A stretch of DNA of 32,272 nt from Verrucomicrobiales bacterium (GTDB taxonomy: Bacteria > Verrucomicrobiota > Verrucomicrobiia > Limisphaerales > UBA9464), in NCBI GenBank assembly GCA_005801385.1, contig SYEM01000315.1, forward strand, positions 1-32,272. The letters are read 5' to 3'. This document shows, piece after piece, positions 7,967 through 16,670 of this stretch; positions within the stretch are counted from its first letter, which is position 1, and each line of letters begins with the position of its first letter. The notes beneath the pieces were generated by a model, which was not told the origin of the DNA, did no database searches, and saw only the letters and a program-made list of their open reading frames with translations. The position numbers were made by a program, and so were the translations under genes.

Positions 7967-10261
7967 GTGAACAGTCGCATCACATCGGTGTGTCTGGCTG
8001 CGGTCGCCGGTGGGGCCGTGGGGTATCTTGCGGGTTCGGGCCGCAGGTCCGAGGCACCCCCTGCGGGAGTCGCCGTGACGGCTCCCGCCGCCCCGGTCGC
8101 CCGTGTCGGGAGCTCCGCCGCCGAGCGTCCGACGGCGCCCGAGGTGCTGGTTCGACCCGACCAGGTGGCGGCTCTGCTGACTGGAATCCAGAAGGAGCCG
8201 GATCCTGAGCTCCGACGCGACCAGCTCCGGGTGTTGGCCGCCCGGATCGCCCCCTCCGATGCCGCGGCCTGTCTGGACATCGCGCAGTCGATCCTGACCC
8301 CGGAATACCTGTACGTCTTCCGCTACCGGCTTCTGGAACTGTGGGCGTCCCGGGTGCCCCAGGCCGCCCTCGCGTGGACGCAGGCGCTTCCCAATCGGGA
8401 GGATCGCGAGTCGATGCTCGATGCGGTCCTGCATGGATGGGTCCTGTCGGATCCGTCAGGGATGGTGCGCTGGTTCTCGACCCTGCCCAAGGGACCGGAC
8501 CGCAAGGCGGCACTGACCCCGTTGGCGCTGGCGCTGGGCCGGTTTGCCCCCGAGGTGGGGCAGGCGTTTCTCAAGGGTTTCCCTGAATCCAACGACCGCC
8601 GCGAGTTCCTCATCGAATTCCTGGGGGCGTGGGCCGACATCGATCCCAGAGCGGCGGCCCGCTCGGTGACACTTGAGACGTTCGTGGGCCAGGAGTCGCG
8701 CCTCGAGTTCCTCCTGACGAAGCTGGCGGGGGTCGACGTCGAGGCCGCCATCGCCTTCATCGGCGAGCGTCCCACCAGCCGCCTCCGGCTCCAACAGCTC
8801 TGGAGGCCGATCCTTCAGGCGGTGGGCCAGAAGGATCCGGCAAAGGCCGCCCAGATCGCGTCCCGGATTCCGGATGGGCCCCACCGGAACGAGCTTCTGC
8901 CGGAGGTGGGCCGGGATTGGGCGGCGAAGGATCCCCGGGCGGCCCTGGCCTGGTTGGAGCAGATGCCCGACACCCCGACCCGGGCGCGTCTGGCCGTGGC
9001 GGTGGCCCAAGGGATGGCGTCGGAGTCCCCGGAGGCGGCTGCGGCCCTCCTCGCCCGCACGAAGCTGGGTCCGGGACAGGCGTCGGCGTTCCGCGATGCC
9101 GCCATGGCCTGGGCCGAGAAGGATCCCCGTGCCGCCTTTGAGTGGGCCTCGAAGCTCGACCATCCGCAGGGGCGGGTGAATGCCTTGACCGGCCTGATGC
9201 AGGCCTGGGCCCAGGAGGATCCCCGGGCGGCGTCGGCCGCCGCGCTGGGGCTGTCGCCCGGACAGGCCCGGGACCAGGCCCTGCAGTCGGCCGTCACCCA
9301 GTGGGTGGAGGTGGATCCCAACGCCGCGCGGGAATTCGTCCAGCAGCTCCCGCCGGGTCGGACCCAGCAGAATGTGGTGGGCCAGCTCGCCTGGCACATC
9401 GGCAACAAGGATCCCCAGGCGGGCGTGGCCCTCGTGGACGCCCTCCCCACGGGTCCCGCTCGCACCATGGCGGCGGCGTCCCTCGTAGCCGGGTGGTCGG
9501 CCTCGGACGTCGCGGGTGCCGCCCAGTGGGTCCAGTCCCTCGAGGAAGGCCCGATGAAGCAGCAGCTCCTCGCCTCGGTGGTCGAGAACTGGGGCGAACA
9601 GGACTTCGCCGGTGCCGCCCGAGTCCTGGATGCCAACCCGGGGGCCGGGTCGCCCTCGGCCGCGACAGGGCTCGCAAGTCGATGGGCCCAGAGTGATCCC
9701 GATGCGGCCGCGGCCTGGGCGCGGACCCTGCCCACCGGTGACCTGCAGGATACGGCGTTGGCGGCGGTCTCGATCTCCCTGGCGCAGTCCCATCCCGCGA
9801 AGGCCGCCGAACTGGCGCTCAGCCTACCCCCAGACCGCCAACGCGAGGCCGTCGTCGGCATCGTCAGTCACTGGTCGGGTGAAGACCCTTCGGACGCCGC
9901 CGGATGGGTCGGGCGATTCCCACCCGGGGAGCTGCGTGACCAGGCCGAATCGGTCCTGGTCCAGCAATGGTCCAACCAGGATCCCTACGCCACGGCGGCC
10001 TGGCTCAAGGACCAGCCGCAGGGCGGCATGCGCGATGCCTCGACCGCGGCCCTTGCCCGCAACCTCCGCGAATACGACCCCAACGCCGCCTCCGCCTGGA
10101 TCGAGTCCATGCAGGACCCGACCCAACGCCAGCAGGCGCAGGAGGAGCAGTTCCGCTGGTGGTCCCAGCAGGATCCGGCCTCGGCGCAGTCGTGGCTCGA
10201 CAGGAGCTCGGTGCCCGCCGAGGTGCGTCAGCGTTGGGTGGAGCAGCTGCAGAAGCCGTAG
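7967..10261 (+). CDS. Membrane-anchored or secreted protein with about 20 W-x3-DP helical repeats
   Basis: No known family was recognised. The N terminus has one hydrophobic segment (residues ~4-23) followed by an Ala/Pro-rich linker to ~60, suggesting a signal anchor and an extracytoplasmic body. From residue ~122 to the end the protein is built of about 20 units of 31-32 residues with the pattern W-x3-D-P-x-A-A-x2-W-x3-L-P-x-G-x2-R. Examples are WAAKDPRAALAWLEQMP and WSNQDPYATAAWLKDQP. Each unit looks like a helical hairpin, so the whole is probably a solenoid for protein binding, comparable in shape to HEAT or TPR proteins. The GTG at 7967 is preferred; a TTG at 7958 adds three residues. 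The function cannot be inferred. Confidence 0.85.
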   Translation: MNSRITSVCLAAVAGGAVGYLAGSGRRSEAPPAGVAVTAPAAPVARVGSSAAERPTAPEVLVRPDQVAALLTGIQKEPDPELRRDQLRVLAARIAPSDAAACLDIAQSILTPEYLYVFRYRLLELWASRVPQAALAWTQALPNREDRESMLDAVLHGWVLSDPSGMVRWFSTLPKGPDRKAALTPLALALGRFAPEVGQAFLKGFPESNDRREFLIEFLGAWADIDPRAAARSVTLETFVGQESRLEFLLTKLAGVDVEAAIAFIGERPTSRLRLQQLWRPILQAVGQKDPAKAAQIASRIPDGPHRNELLPEVGRDWAAKDPRAALAWLEQMPDTPTRARLAVAVAQGMASESPEAAAALLARTKLGPGQASAFRDAAMAWAEKDPRAAFEWASKLDHPQGRVNALTGLMQAWAQEDPRAASAAALGLSPGQARDQALQSAVTQWVEVDPNAAREFVQQLPPGRTQQNVVGQLAWHIGNKDPQAGVALVDALPTGPARTMAAASLVAGWSASDVAGAAQWVQSLEEGPMKQQLLASVVENWGEQDFAGAARVLDANPGAGSPSAATGLASRWAQSDPDAAAAWARTLPTGDLQDTALAAVSISLAQSHPAKAAELALSLPPDRQREAVVGIVSHWSGEDPSDAAGWVGRFPPGELRDQAESVLVQQWSNQDPYATAAWLKDQPQGGMRDASTAALARNLREYDPNAASAWIESMQDPTQRQQAQEEQFRWWSQQDPASAQSWLDRSSVPAEVRQRWVEQLQKP
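8330..10258 (+). repeat. Tandem ~31-32-codon repeat array inside the helical repeat gene
   Basis: About 20 degenerate units. At the DNA level the most alike units share a block similar to AAGGATCCCCGGGCGGCC (near 8931, 9118, 9217 and elsewhere), encoding (K/E)DPRAA. The central units are better conserved than the first five and the last two, which suggests growth of the array by internal duplication. Confidence 0.8.
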
Positions 10262-10600
10262 AAGACCTCCTTCGGATGGGGAGGGGCCTTCATGCTGAGC
10301 CGTGGAGGGTGCGGACGAGAACCCACCGTCGTTTCGCGGGGTAGCAACCTGGTCCCTCAGATCCCCATCTCAATCCGCCGCGCGTTGCGCACCCGTGAAG
10401 CCGGTCGGAATCCTCGCCAGGGTCAGATGGGCCCGACCCCATCCCCAGCTCCACCCAACCCTCGCGGGGAAGATCGGGACCCAGCGCGTTGGCCCCCAAG
10501 CGACTGTCTTCCACGATCCCAGTCCGATCCGTGGTCCCGCGGGCCCCTCTCCAGGAATCCGCAGCGGGTCCAGGCTTGATTCACCACGGCCCCTCCGGGC
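10262..10600. other. 339-bp gap between convergent genes
   Basis: No gene was found between the repeat protein and trpS, which converge here. The left part contains CGGATGGGG (10273-10281) and GAGCCGTGGAGGG (10297-10309), the same words as at 4859-4889. No strong terminator hairpin with a T-run was seen. Confidence 0.5.
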
Positions 10601-11578
10601 TCACAGTCCGCAGGCCTTGCGGGCGCGGGACAGGACCCCGTCGGCCACGGCCTGGGCCCGTTGGGCTCCGTCGCGGAGGATCGACTCGACATGGTCGAGG
10701 TTCGACGCCAACTCGGCCCTGCGGGCACGGGCGGGGGCAAGGAAGTCCCAGTAGTGCTCGAACAGGGCCTTCTTCACGTCGCCATAGCCGAGGCCACCCG
10801 CCTTCAGGCGGTTCTCCCAGTCGAGCGCTACGGCGGGTGGTGCCACCAGCTTGAGCAGCTGGATTGCGATGTTCTGGTCGGCATCGGGCTTGGGCTCGGC
10901 CGGGAGACGGCTGTCGGTCTTGATCCCCATCACCTTCTTCCGGAGCGCCTTCTCCTCGCCGAACAGCTCCAGGGTGTTCCCGTAGCTTTTGCTCATCTTC
11001 TGCCCGTCGACCCCCGGCACCACGGCGACTTCGTCGCGGATGCGCGGCTCGGGGATCACAAAGACCTCCCCGTACAGTTGGTTGAACTTCGCGGCGATGT
11101 CCCGGGTCATCTCGAGGTGCTGCTTCTGGTCGCGGCCGACCGGGACGATGTTGGAGTCGAACAGGAGAATGTCCGCGGCCATGAGGACGGGATAGGCGAA
11201 GAGCCCGTGGTTGACCTTGTCGAGGTCCCCCGAGGCGAGCTTTTCCTTCTTGTCCTTGTAGCTGTGGGCACGTTCCAGGAGGCCCATCGGGGTGACGGTG
11301 CTCAGGAGCCAGGCCAGCTCCGTGACCCGCGGCACGTCGCTCTGCCGCCAAAAGATGCAGCGTTTCGGATCCAGTCCGCAGGCCATGAAGTCGAGGGCCA
11401 CGTCGAGCGTGTACTGCCGTCGCAGGGCCGCGTCGGTCAGGCTGGTCATCGAGTGGTAGTCGGCGATGAAGTAGAAGGCCTCGCCCTGCTGCTGCAGTTC
11501 GATGGCCGGTTTCATGGCGCCGAAGTAGTTGCCCAGGTGGAGGGCCCCGCTGGGCTGGATGCCGGTCAGGATGCGCAT
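10601..11578 (-). CDS. trpS: Tryptophan--tRNA ligase
   Basis: A class I aminoacyl-tRNA synthetase of 325 residues that charges tRNA-Trp with tryptophan using ATP. The N terminus ILTGIQPSGALHLGNYFGA carries the HIGH-like signature (residues 9-17) in the form found in TrpRS. The KMSKS loop is at 194-198, preceded by VPGVDGQ. MDR-like and helical elements such as VGRDQKQHLEMTRDIA (147-162) match the tryptophan-binding helix of the family. The ATG at 11578 gives the standard N terminus; the open frame continues upstream but has no homologous sequence. Divergent from accD with about 120 bp between the starts. Confidence 0.96.
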   Translation of the reverse strand: MRILTGIQPSGALHLGNYFGAMKPAIELQQQGEAFYFIADYHSMTSLTDAALRRQYTLDVALDFMACGLDPKRCIFWRQSDVPRVTELAWLLSTVTPMGLLERAHSYKDKKEKLASGDLDKVNHGLFAYPVLMAADILLFDSNIVPVGRDQKQHLEMTRDIAAKFNQLYGEVFVIPEPRIRDEVAVVPGVDGQKMSKSYGNTLELFGEEKALRKKVMGIKTDSRLPAEPKPDADQNIAIQLLKLVAPPAVALDWENRLKAGGLGYGDVKKALFEHYWDFLAPARARRAELASNLDHVESILRDGAQRAQAVADGVLSRARKACGL

Positions 11579-11697
11579 GGTCGAGTGGAGCCTGAGGTGC
11601 GGGAGTCGACGAGGGAAGTGGGGACTTGCGCTGGCCAACAGCGGGTCTCCGTGGTATCCCCTCCACGTTCAAAGGGCCGCCTTGCGCGGCAAACCTC
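11579..11697. promoter_or_regulatory. Divergent trpS-accD intergenic region
   Basis: The 119-bp region must serve both starts. No T-box-like leader (expected to be much longer), trp-type attenuator or clear promoter hexamers could be seen. Confidence 0.3.
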
Positions 11698-12630
11698 ATG
11701 GCGACGCGTTCCCTGAAGAAGAAAAGCGTGGTGCTGGATCCGGTGGAGCCGAAGGTGACACCCCCGCCACCCTCCACCGACACCACCTTCCTACGGCGTC
11801 CCAAGATCGCCTCCCGGTCCCGGAAGCGGGATATGCCGGAGGGACTCTGGTTCAAATGCCCGGAGTGCGGGGCGCTCGTCTATGACAAGGAGTTCGACGA
11901 CAACCTGAAGGTCTGTCCCAAGTGCGAACACCACTGCCCGATCGGCGCCCGCGAACGCATCCACTCCCTGGTGGAGACCTGCTCCTTCGAGGAGATGGAT
12001 GCGGACCTGGAATCGGTCGACATCCTCAAATTCACCGGCGTCGCCAGCTATCAGTCCAAGCTGGCCGCCAACCGGAAGAAATCCCCGCTGCTCAAGGATG
12101 CCGTCGTCACGGGCATCGGTCTGATCGGAACCCACCGCGTCGCCCTCGGGGTCATGGATTTCAGCTACCTGGGCGGTTCCATGGGCTCCGTCGTGGGTGA
12201 GAAGCTGACCCGTCTCATTGAGGCGGGTACGGACCGGGGCATTCCGGTGATCATCATCTCCGCCAGCGGCGGGGCCCGGATGTACGAGGGCATGTTCAGC
12301 CTGATGCAGATGGCCAAGACCTGTGGAGCCCTGGCCTACCATGCCCGGCTCAAGCTCCCCTACATCTCGATCCTGACCCATCCGACCTATGCGGGTGTCA
12401 TTGCCAGCTTTGCCACGGTTGGGGATCTCATCATCGCCGAACCCCGGGCCGAGATCGGGTTCGCCGGGGCGCGCGTCATCAAGGACACCACCCAGGCCGA
12501 GCTGCCGCCGGGATTCCAGACCGCGGAGTTCCTCCAGGCCCATGGGCTGATCGACGCCATCGTCGCACGTCGTGACATGAAGGCGAAGCTGATCACCTAT
12601 CTCGACTTCATGGGCCGCAAGGCGGTCTGA
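11698..12630 (+). CDS. accD: Acetyl-CoA carboxylase carboxyltransferase subunit beta
   Basis: AccD, with AccA, transfers carboxyl from carboxybiotin to acetyl-CoA to give malonyl-CoA, the first step of fatty-acid synthesis, in the cytosol. The zinc ribbon is intact: CPEC at 54-57 and CPKC at 73-76. The crotonase-fold body contains YLGGSMGSVVGEK, IIISASGGARMYEG, LTHPTYAGVIASFA and EIGFAGARVIKDT, all diagnostic for the subunit. The length (310 residues) fits the family. The first ~45 residues form a Lys/Pro-rich tail before the zinc ribbon. The ATG at 11698 is chosen; the upstream part of the frame is not homologous. It is not next to accA or folC here. It converges on the metallo-hydrolase gene with 17 bp between stop codons. 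Confidence 0.96.
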   Translation: MATRSLKKKSVVLDPVEPKVTPPPPSTDTTFLRRPKIASRSRKRDMPEGLWFKCPECGALVYDKEFDDNLKVCPKCEHHCPIGARERIHSLVETCSFEEMDADLESVDILKFTGVASYQSKLAANRKKSPLLKDAVVTGIGLIGTHRVALGVMDFSYLGGSMGSVVGEKLTRLIEAGTDRGIPVIIISASGGARMYEGMFSLMQMAKTCGALAYHARLKLPYISILTHPTYAGVIASFATVGDLIIAEPRAEIGFAGARVIKDTTQAELPPGFQTAEFLQAHGLIDAIVARRDMKAKLITYLDFMGRKAV

Positions 12631-12647
12631 GGCGGATCAGACCGGGA

Positions 12648-13490
12648 TCAGACCGTCTTGGCCGCACCCGGGTTTGGTTCCGGGATGGGGTCCGCCGCCT
12701 GTGGATCGAGGATCACGGTCTGCGAGGGCTGGTCCTGGCTGGTGTTGAACACGCGGATCCGTGTGGCACCGATCGCATCCAGGCGTTTGTGGACGGTCTT
12801 GAGGGCGAGCTCGGGCCGGTTGCACTCCCGGCTGAGGTGTCCGAGATGGATCTCCTCGAGCGGTCCCTCGGCCAGGTGTCCGGCGACCTCCGCCGCGGCG
12901 TCGTTCGACAGGTGGCCATGCCGGCTGAGGATCCGCTGCTTCAGGCTCCAGGGACGCTTCATGTCCTCCTGCAGGAGCCGCAGATCGTGGTTGGCCTCGA
13001 GCAGGAGCAGCCTGGCTTGCCGGACCCGTTCGAGGATGAGCTTCGTGGCGTGTCCGAGGTCGGTGAGGAAGCCGATCGATCCCGCATGCGTCTCGAGGAC
13101 GAACCCGACCGGGTCCATGGCATCGTGTGGGACGCTGAAGGTCTGCACCTCAACGGACCCGACGCTGAATCGGCTGCCGGTCTCGAAGGTGACGAAGGGC
13201 AGGGGGGTGTCCTCGAACTCTTTCTGGATCGCCTCGCGGGTCAGTCGATTGGCGTAGATGGGGACCCCGAGCCGTCCGCACAGGGTGCCGAGGCCCTTGA
13301 TATGGTCGGAATGCTCATGGGTGATGAGGATTCCAGACAGCCGCTCCGGGGTCCTGCCGATGCCGGCGAGCCGCTCGCGGATCTGTCGTGCGCTGAATCC
13401 GGCATCGATCAGCAGCTGGGTGTCGCCGGCCTCGAGAAGCGCGCAATTCCCGCTGCTGCCACTGCCAAGGATGGTGAACCGGACGGACAC
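12648..13490 (-). CDS. MBL-fold metallo-hydrolase, WalJ/YycJ-like
   Basis: A 280-residue metallo-beta-lactamase-fold protein. It begins FTILGSGSSGNCALLE, the glycine/serine-rich start typical of the WalJ/YycJ group. The zinc-binding THEHSDH motif is at 57-63, followed by FSVPHDA (second His), LTDLGH (metal Asp) and ANHD. Family members are single-domain exonuclease-like or phosphodiesterase-like hydrolases, and in Bacillus the homologue is tied to the WalRK cell-wall system. The precise substrate here is not known. The GTG at 13490 gives the usual N terminus; a TTG at 13526 lies within a hairpin and is unlikely. It follows the GntP-type gene on the same strand, with a structured gap between them. 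Confidence 0.88.
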   Translation of the reverse strand: MSVRFTILGSGSSGNCALLEAGDTQLLIDAGFSARQIRERLAGIGRTPERLSGILITHEHSDHIKGLGTLCGRLGVPIYANRLTREAIQKEFEDTPLPFVTFETGSRFSVGSVEVQTFSVPHDAMDPVGFVLETHAGSIGFLTDLGHATKLILERVRQARLLLLEANHDLRLLQEDMKRPWSLKQRILSRHGHLSNDAAAEVAGHLAEGPLEEIHLGHLSRECNRPELALKTVHKRLDAIGATRIRVFNTSQDQPSQTVILDPQAADPIPEPNPGAAKTV

Positions 13491-13522
13491 GTCCGGGAGG
13501 ATTGGGAGGGGCGTCTGAACTC

Positions 13523-13580
13523 TCAACCCTCAAAGGGAGGCAACTCAGGCCACGCGGGCGAGTTGAGTGTTGAGGGTCGA
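13523..13580 (-). terminator. Nested hairpin between the GntP-type gene and the metallo-hydrolase gene
   Basis: An outer inverted repeat ACCCTCAA (13526-13533) / TTGAGGGT (13570-13577) encloses an inner one, CAACTC (13541-13546) / GAGTTG (13560-13565). It begins just after the permease stop codon on the minus strand. There is no long U-run, so it could be a weak terminator, an mRNA-stabilising hairpin or a leader of the hydrolase gene. Confidence 0.4.
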
Positions 13581-13586
13581 AGAGCC

Positions 13587-14987
13587 TCAGAGCATCGAGT
13601 ACACCGCGAGGGAGAAGAGCATGCCGGCGATGCCGATGATCGTCTCGCAGACGGTCCAGGTCCGAAGCGTCTGGTTGACGGTGAGCCCGAGGGAGTCCTT
13701 CACGATCCAGAAACCCGAGTCGTTGAGGTGCGACAGAAAGAGCGAACCGCAGCCGATGGCAACCACGATCAGGGCCTTGTGGGTCTGACCGAGCTCCGGA
13801 TGCAGCGCGATCACCGGGACGAGCAGTCCCGAGGCGGTTGTGATGGCCACGGTGGCGGAACCGGTGGCGACACGGATGAAGGCCGAGACCAGCCAGCCGT
13901 AGAGAAGGGGGGAGAGATGGGCTGCCTCACCCAGTCGGCCGATGGATTCCGCCACACCGCTGTCCCGGAGCACCCGGGCGAATCCGCCGCCTCCCCCGAT
14001 CACCAGCAGCGTCATGCCCACCGAGGCGACGCAGCCCTCGGTGGACTTCAGCACTTGGGTGGCCGTGTAGCCGCATCGGGTCCCCAGGGACCAGCTGGCG
14101 AACAGCACCGCAACGGTCAGGGCCATCGTCGGGTTGCCCAGAAACGCCCAGAGCTCGCGGGCGGGATTGCCCTTCGGCAGCATGAGCTCAGTCACGGTCG
14201 TGATCAGCATCAGCACGACCGGCAGGAGGATGGAGAAGAGGGTGAGTCCGAACCCGGGCGGAGTGAACCCGGCCGCGGACCGCTCGGCGACCCGGGGCAC
14301 CGGCGGCGCCTCGGCCGCGACCCGACCAATGACGAACCGAGCTAGTATCGGCCCGGCGACGCCTGCGGTTGGCAACCCGATCACCATGCCCCAGAAGAGC
14401 ACGAGCCCCATGTCGACCTTGAGCATCTCGACGGCCACGACAGGTCCCGGATGCGGGGGCATCACCCCATGCATCACCGAGAGGCAGGACAGCAGCGGGA
14501 GGGTCAGCAGCAGGAACGGCTGCTTGGTCTCGTGGGTGAGGGTGAGGAGGATGGGAAGGAGCAGGATGAGGCCGACGGCGAACCAGGTGGTGAGCCCGAC
14601 GGCGAGGGCAAGCGCCATGATGCACCATTGGATGTGTCGGGGGCCGAAGAACGCGGCGAAGCGCTTGGCGAGGACCTCGGCTCCGCCGGACTCTGCGAGA
14701 AGCTTTCCGAGCATCGTGCCCAGTCCGATGATTGCCGCAATGCCGCCCAGCGTGGCCCCGAGGCCGTCCGAGAACGTCTTGGCCACTCCGAGCAGCGTGT
14801 AGGGCACCTCCTTGCCGGCGGCATCCTTGACGATGCGCCCCGTGGCGACGGCGCCGGCGCCGACGAGCAGCGAGGCGAGCAGGAGCGAGATGAAGGGGTT
14901 CACCTTGAACCGGGTGATCATCAGCACCAGGGCGCCGATTGCCGCGAGGGCCAGCAGCACCATCTTCCAGTCGGTGGGCGTGAGCAT
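13587..14987 (-). CDS. GntP family gluconate/organic-acid:H+ symporter
   Basis: A 466-residue polytopic permease with about 12-14 hydrophobic segments from residue ~9 to the C terminus. Several sequence blocks match GntP/GntT permeases: the loop around GLGTMLGKLLAESGGAEVLA, HGVMPPHPGPV (a hallmark block), GGGGGFARVLRDSGV, ATGSATVAITTASGLL and HLNDSGFW near the C terminus. Such proteins bring in gluconate or related sugar acids with protons across the inner membrane. No kinase or dehydratase for gluconate is adjacent; its nearest upstream neighbour is a GHL10 hydrolase. No Shine-Dalgarno sequence is visible at the ATG, which instead abuts a perfect hairpin (14988-15019). Exact substrate uncertain. 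Confidence 0.92.
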   Translation of the reverse strand: MLTPTDWKMVLLALAAIGALVLMITRFKVNPFISLLLASLLVGAGAVATGRIVKDAAGKEVPYTLLGVAKTFSDGLGATLGGIAAIIGLGTMLGKLLAESGGAEVLAKRFAAFFGPRHIQWCIMALALAVGLTTWFAVGLILLLPILLTLTHETKQPFLLLTLPLLSCLSVMHGVMPPHPGPVVAVEMLKVDMGLVLFWGMVIGLPTAGVAGPILARFVIGRVAAEAPPVPRVAERSAAGFTPPGFGLTLFSILLPVVLMLITTVTELMLPKGNPARELWAFLGNPTMALTVAVLFASWSLGTRCGYTATQVLKSTEGCVASVGMTLLVIGGGGGFARVLRDSGVAESIGRLGEAAHLSPLLYGWLVSAFIRVATGSATVAITTASGLLVPVIALHPELGQTHKALIVVAIGCGSLFLSHLNDSGFWIVKDSLGLTVNQTLRTWTVCETIIGIAGMLFSLAVYSML

Positions 14988-15019
14988 GGGAGTCCCCGGA
15001 GTCTGACATGGGGACTCCC
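14988..15019 (-). promoter_or_regulatory. Perfect 10-bp inverted repeat directly before the GntP-type start codon
   Basis: The arms GGGAGTCCCC (14988-14997) and GGGGACTCCC (15010-15019) are exactly complementary and separated by 12 bases. The inner end lies immediately next to the ATG at 14987. As RNA it would form a strong stem ending at the start codon; as DNA it could be an operator for a dimeric repressor. It replaces the place where a ribosome site would be. Confidence 0.55.
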
Positions 15020-15097
15020 GGGGATCCGAGGAGGAAATCGGAGCCGGCGGTGCTCGTGGAGGATTCGGATGTGGGGAAGCCGCGACGCCAGACCGGC

Positions 15098-16603
15098 TCA
15101 GGGTTTCACCCAGACCGCAGGCTCACCCGCCATGCCCGTGCGGCCGATCGGTACGAGTCTCACCTCGTCGGGAATCTCCTGGCGAAGCCGCCGATCGAAG
15201 GACCGCTCGCGGGTTCTGGGCGGCAGCCACTCATCCCGCCATTCGAAGCCGTACCGGCTGCGGAGCACCTGCACTCGCACGACCGCGTTGGTGTCGGAGT
15301 CCCACTTGAGACTGAGCAGCGCATTCCGGAGCGAAAGGCTGCCCTCGAGCTTCGGGGTGCCGGGCGCTTCTTTCCCAAGCCACGGCGTGGCCGGCACCAA
15401 CGCCGGGCGGTTGAACAGGTCACGGCCGAGGGCTGCGGCGACCCCACCCTGGTTGTCCTGTAGGCTGCTCGCGTTCCAGAACAGGACCCCGTCGGCATGG
15501 TCCCGCCGGCTGATCCGGACCTGGTTGAGGATGTCGGCCGGCGGGATCTTGCCGCCGGTCTCGGCGCTGTTGAGTCCCGGTACCAGCAGCCGTTTCCGGG
15601 TGTTCTGGGATGTCCACCAGCGCAGCAGGGGATCGAACGCCTGTTCCCGCTGCGACAGCGCCCAGTAGAGCTGTGGCGCCATGTAGTCGCACCAACCCGA
15701 GTTCAGCCAGAGTCTCGGATCGGCGTAGAGCATCCCATACTGGTCCAGTCCCCGGATCCCCGGTGGAGTATTGGGACGCCAGATGCCGAACGGACTGATG
15801 CCGACCTTCACCCAGGGTTTGGCCCGGTGGACGGCCGAGTAGAGGGATTCGACGAACCGGTTGACGCACTCCCTGCGCCAGTCGCCCTGGTCGAGTTTCC
15901 CGCCGCTGCGCCGGTAGCGCTCGTAGCTCCGTCCGTCCGCGAAGGGCAGCAGGACGCCATCCGCCATCTTGATCGGATAGGGATAGAAGTAGTCATCGAA
16001 GTGAAGTCCATCGATGTCGTATCGGCTGACGATGTCGAGGGCGACCTTCAGGACGTGATCCCGGGCCTCTGGAATTCCGGGGTCGAGCCAGCGATAGGGC
16101 CCGTAGGCGATGATCCAGTCGGGGTGTCGTTGGATCAGGTGGCCGCTGGCGATCGGCGAGACCGTCTTGTTGTAGCGGGCCCGGAAGGGATTGAACCAGG
16201 CGTGCAGCTCCAGTCCGCGGGCATGGGCCTCGTCGCAGGCAAACCGTAGCGGATCATAGGGCGGATTGGGCGCCTGACCCATGCGGCCCGTCAGGTACTC
16301 GCTCCAAGGTTCGAGGGACGACGCATAGAGGGCGTCAGCCCCGGTCCGGACCTGAAGGATGACCGAGTTCAGGCGGAGCCGGAGGGCGAGATCGAGGAGT
16401 GCCCGGAGTTCGGCTTGTTGTTGCGCGGTCTGAAGCCCGGGACGCGAGGGCCAGTCGATGTTGCCAACCGAGGCCACCCACATGCCACGCATCTCACGGT
16501 CGATCGGAGGGGGTTCCGTGCCGACAGGCCGCGGCTGGAGGGCCCATGCGGGCAGGGTCAGCACCATCAACCCGATCCACCACGCCAGCCCACGTCCACG
16601 CAT
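15098..16603 (-). CDS. Secreted GHL10 (DUF187) glycoside hydrolase-like protein
   Basis: A 501-residue exported protein with a signal peptide (residues ~1-22, WWIGLMVLTLPAWA). The body is the glycosyl hydrolase-like 10 TIM barrel. It contains REMRGMWVASVGNIDWPSR near the N terminus, then NSVILQVRTGADALY, GLELHAWFNPFRARY, and YDIDGLHFDDYFYPYP carrying conserved acidic residues, followed by VGISPFGIW and DYMAPQLYW. These are the conserved blocks of the YngK-like family, thought to act on cell-wall or other polysaccharides; activity is poorly documented. The ATG at 16603 is chosen because the signal peptide starts there. A C-terminal ~120-residue region looks like a beta-rich domain. It lies downstream of the Dabb gene on the same strand. 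Confidence 0.9.
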   Translation of the reverse strand: MRGRGLAWWIGLMVLTLPAWALQPRPVGTEPPPIDREMRGMWVASVGNIDWPSRPGLQTAQQQAELRALLDLALRLRLNSVILQVRTGADALYASSLEPWSEYLTGRMGQAPNPPYDPLRFACDEAHARGLELHAWFNPFRARYNKTVSPIASGHLIQRHPDWIIAYGPYRWLDPGIPEARDHVLKVALDIVSRYDIDGLHFDDYFYPYPIKMADGVLLPFADGRSYERYRRSGGKLDQGDWRRECVNRFVESLYSAVHRAKPWVKVGISPFGIWRPNTPPGIRGLDQYGMLYADPRLWLNSGWCDYMAPQLYWALSQREQAFDPLLRWWTSQNTRKRLLVPGLNSAETGGKIPPADILNQVRISRRDHADGVLFWNASSLQDNQGGVAAALGRDLFNRPALVPATPWLGKEAPGTPKLEGSLSLRNALLSLKWDSDTNAVVRVQVLRSRYGFEWRDEWLPPRTRERSFDRRLRQEIPDEVRLVPIGRTGMAGEPAVWVKP

Positions 16604-16670
16604 GAGGACGAGGCTGACCGGCGGGGAACAGCCAGGCAAGCGAGGCGATGCGAGGACGAAGGCGGGTGGT

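Noticed and set aside
11579-11697. T-box or attenuator in the trpS leader
   Set aside because: The gap is only 119 bp and shared with accD; no T-box sequence, leader peptide rich in Trp or terminator pair is seen.
12789-14345. Long plus-strand open frame opposite the metallo-hydrolase and GntP-type genes
   Set aside because: It is antisense to two clear genes, is Gly/Glu/Arg-rich without any domain, and is the usual by-product of high GC content.
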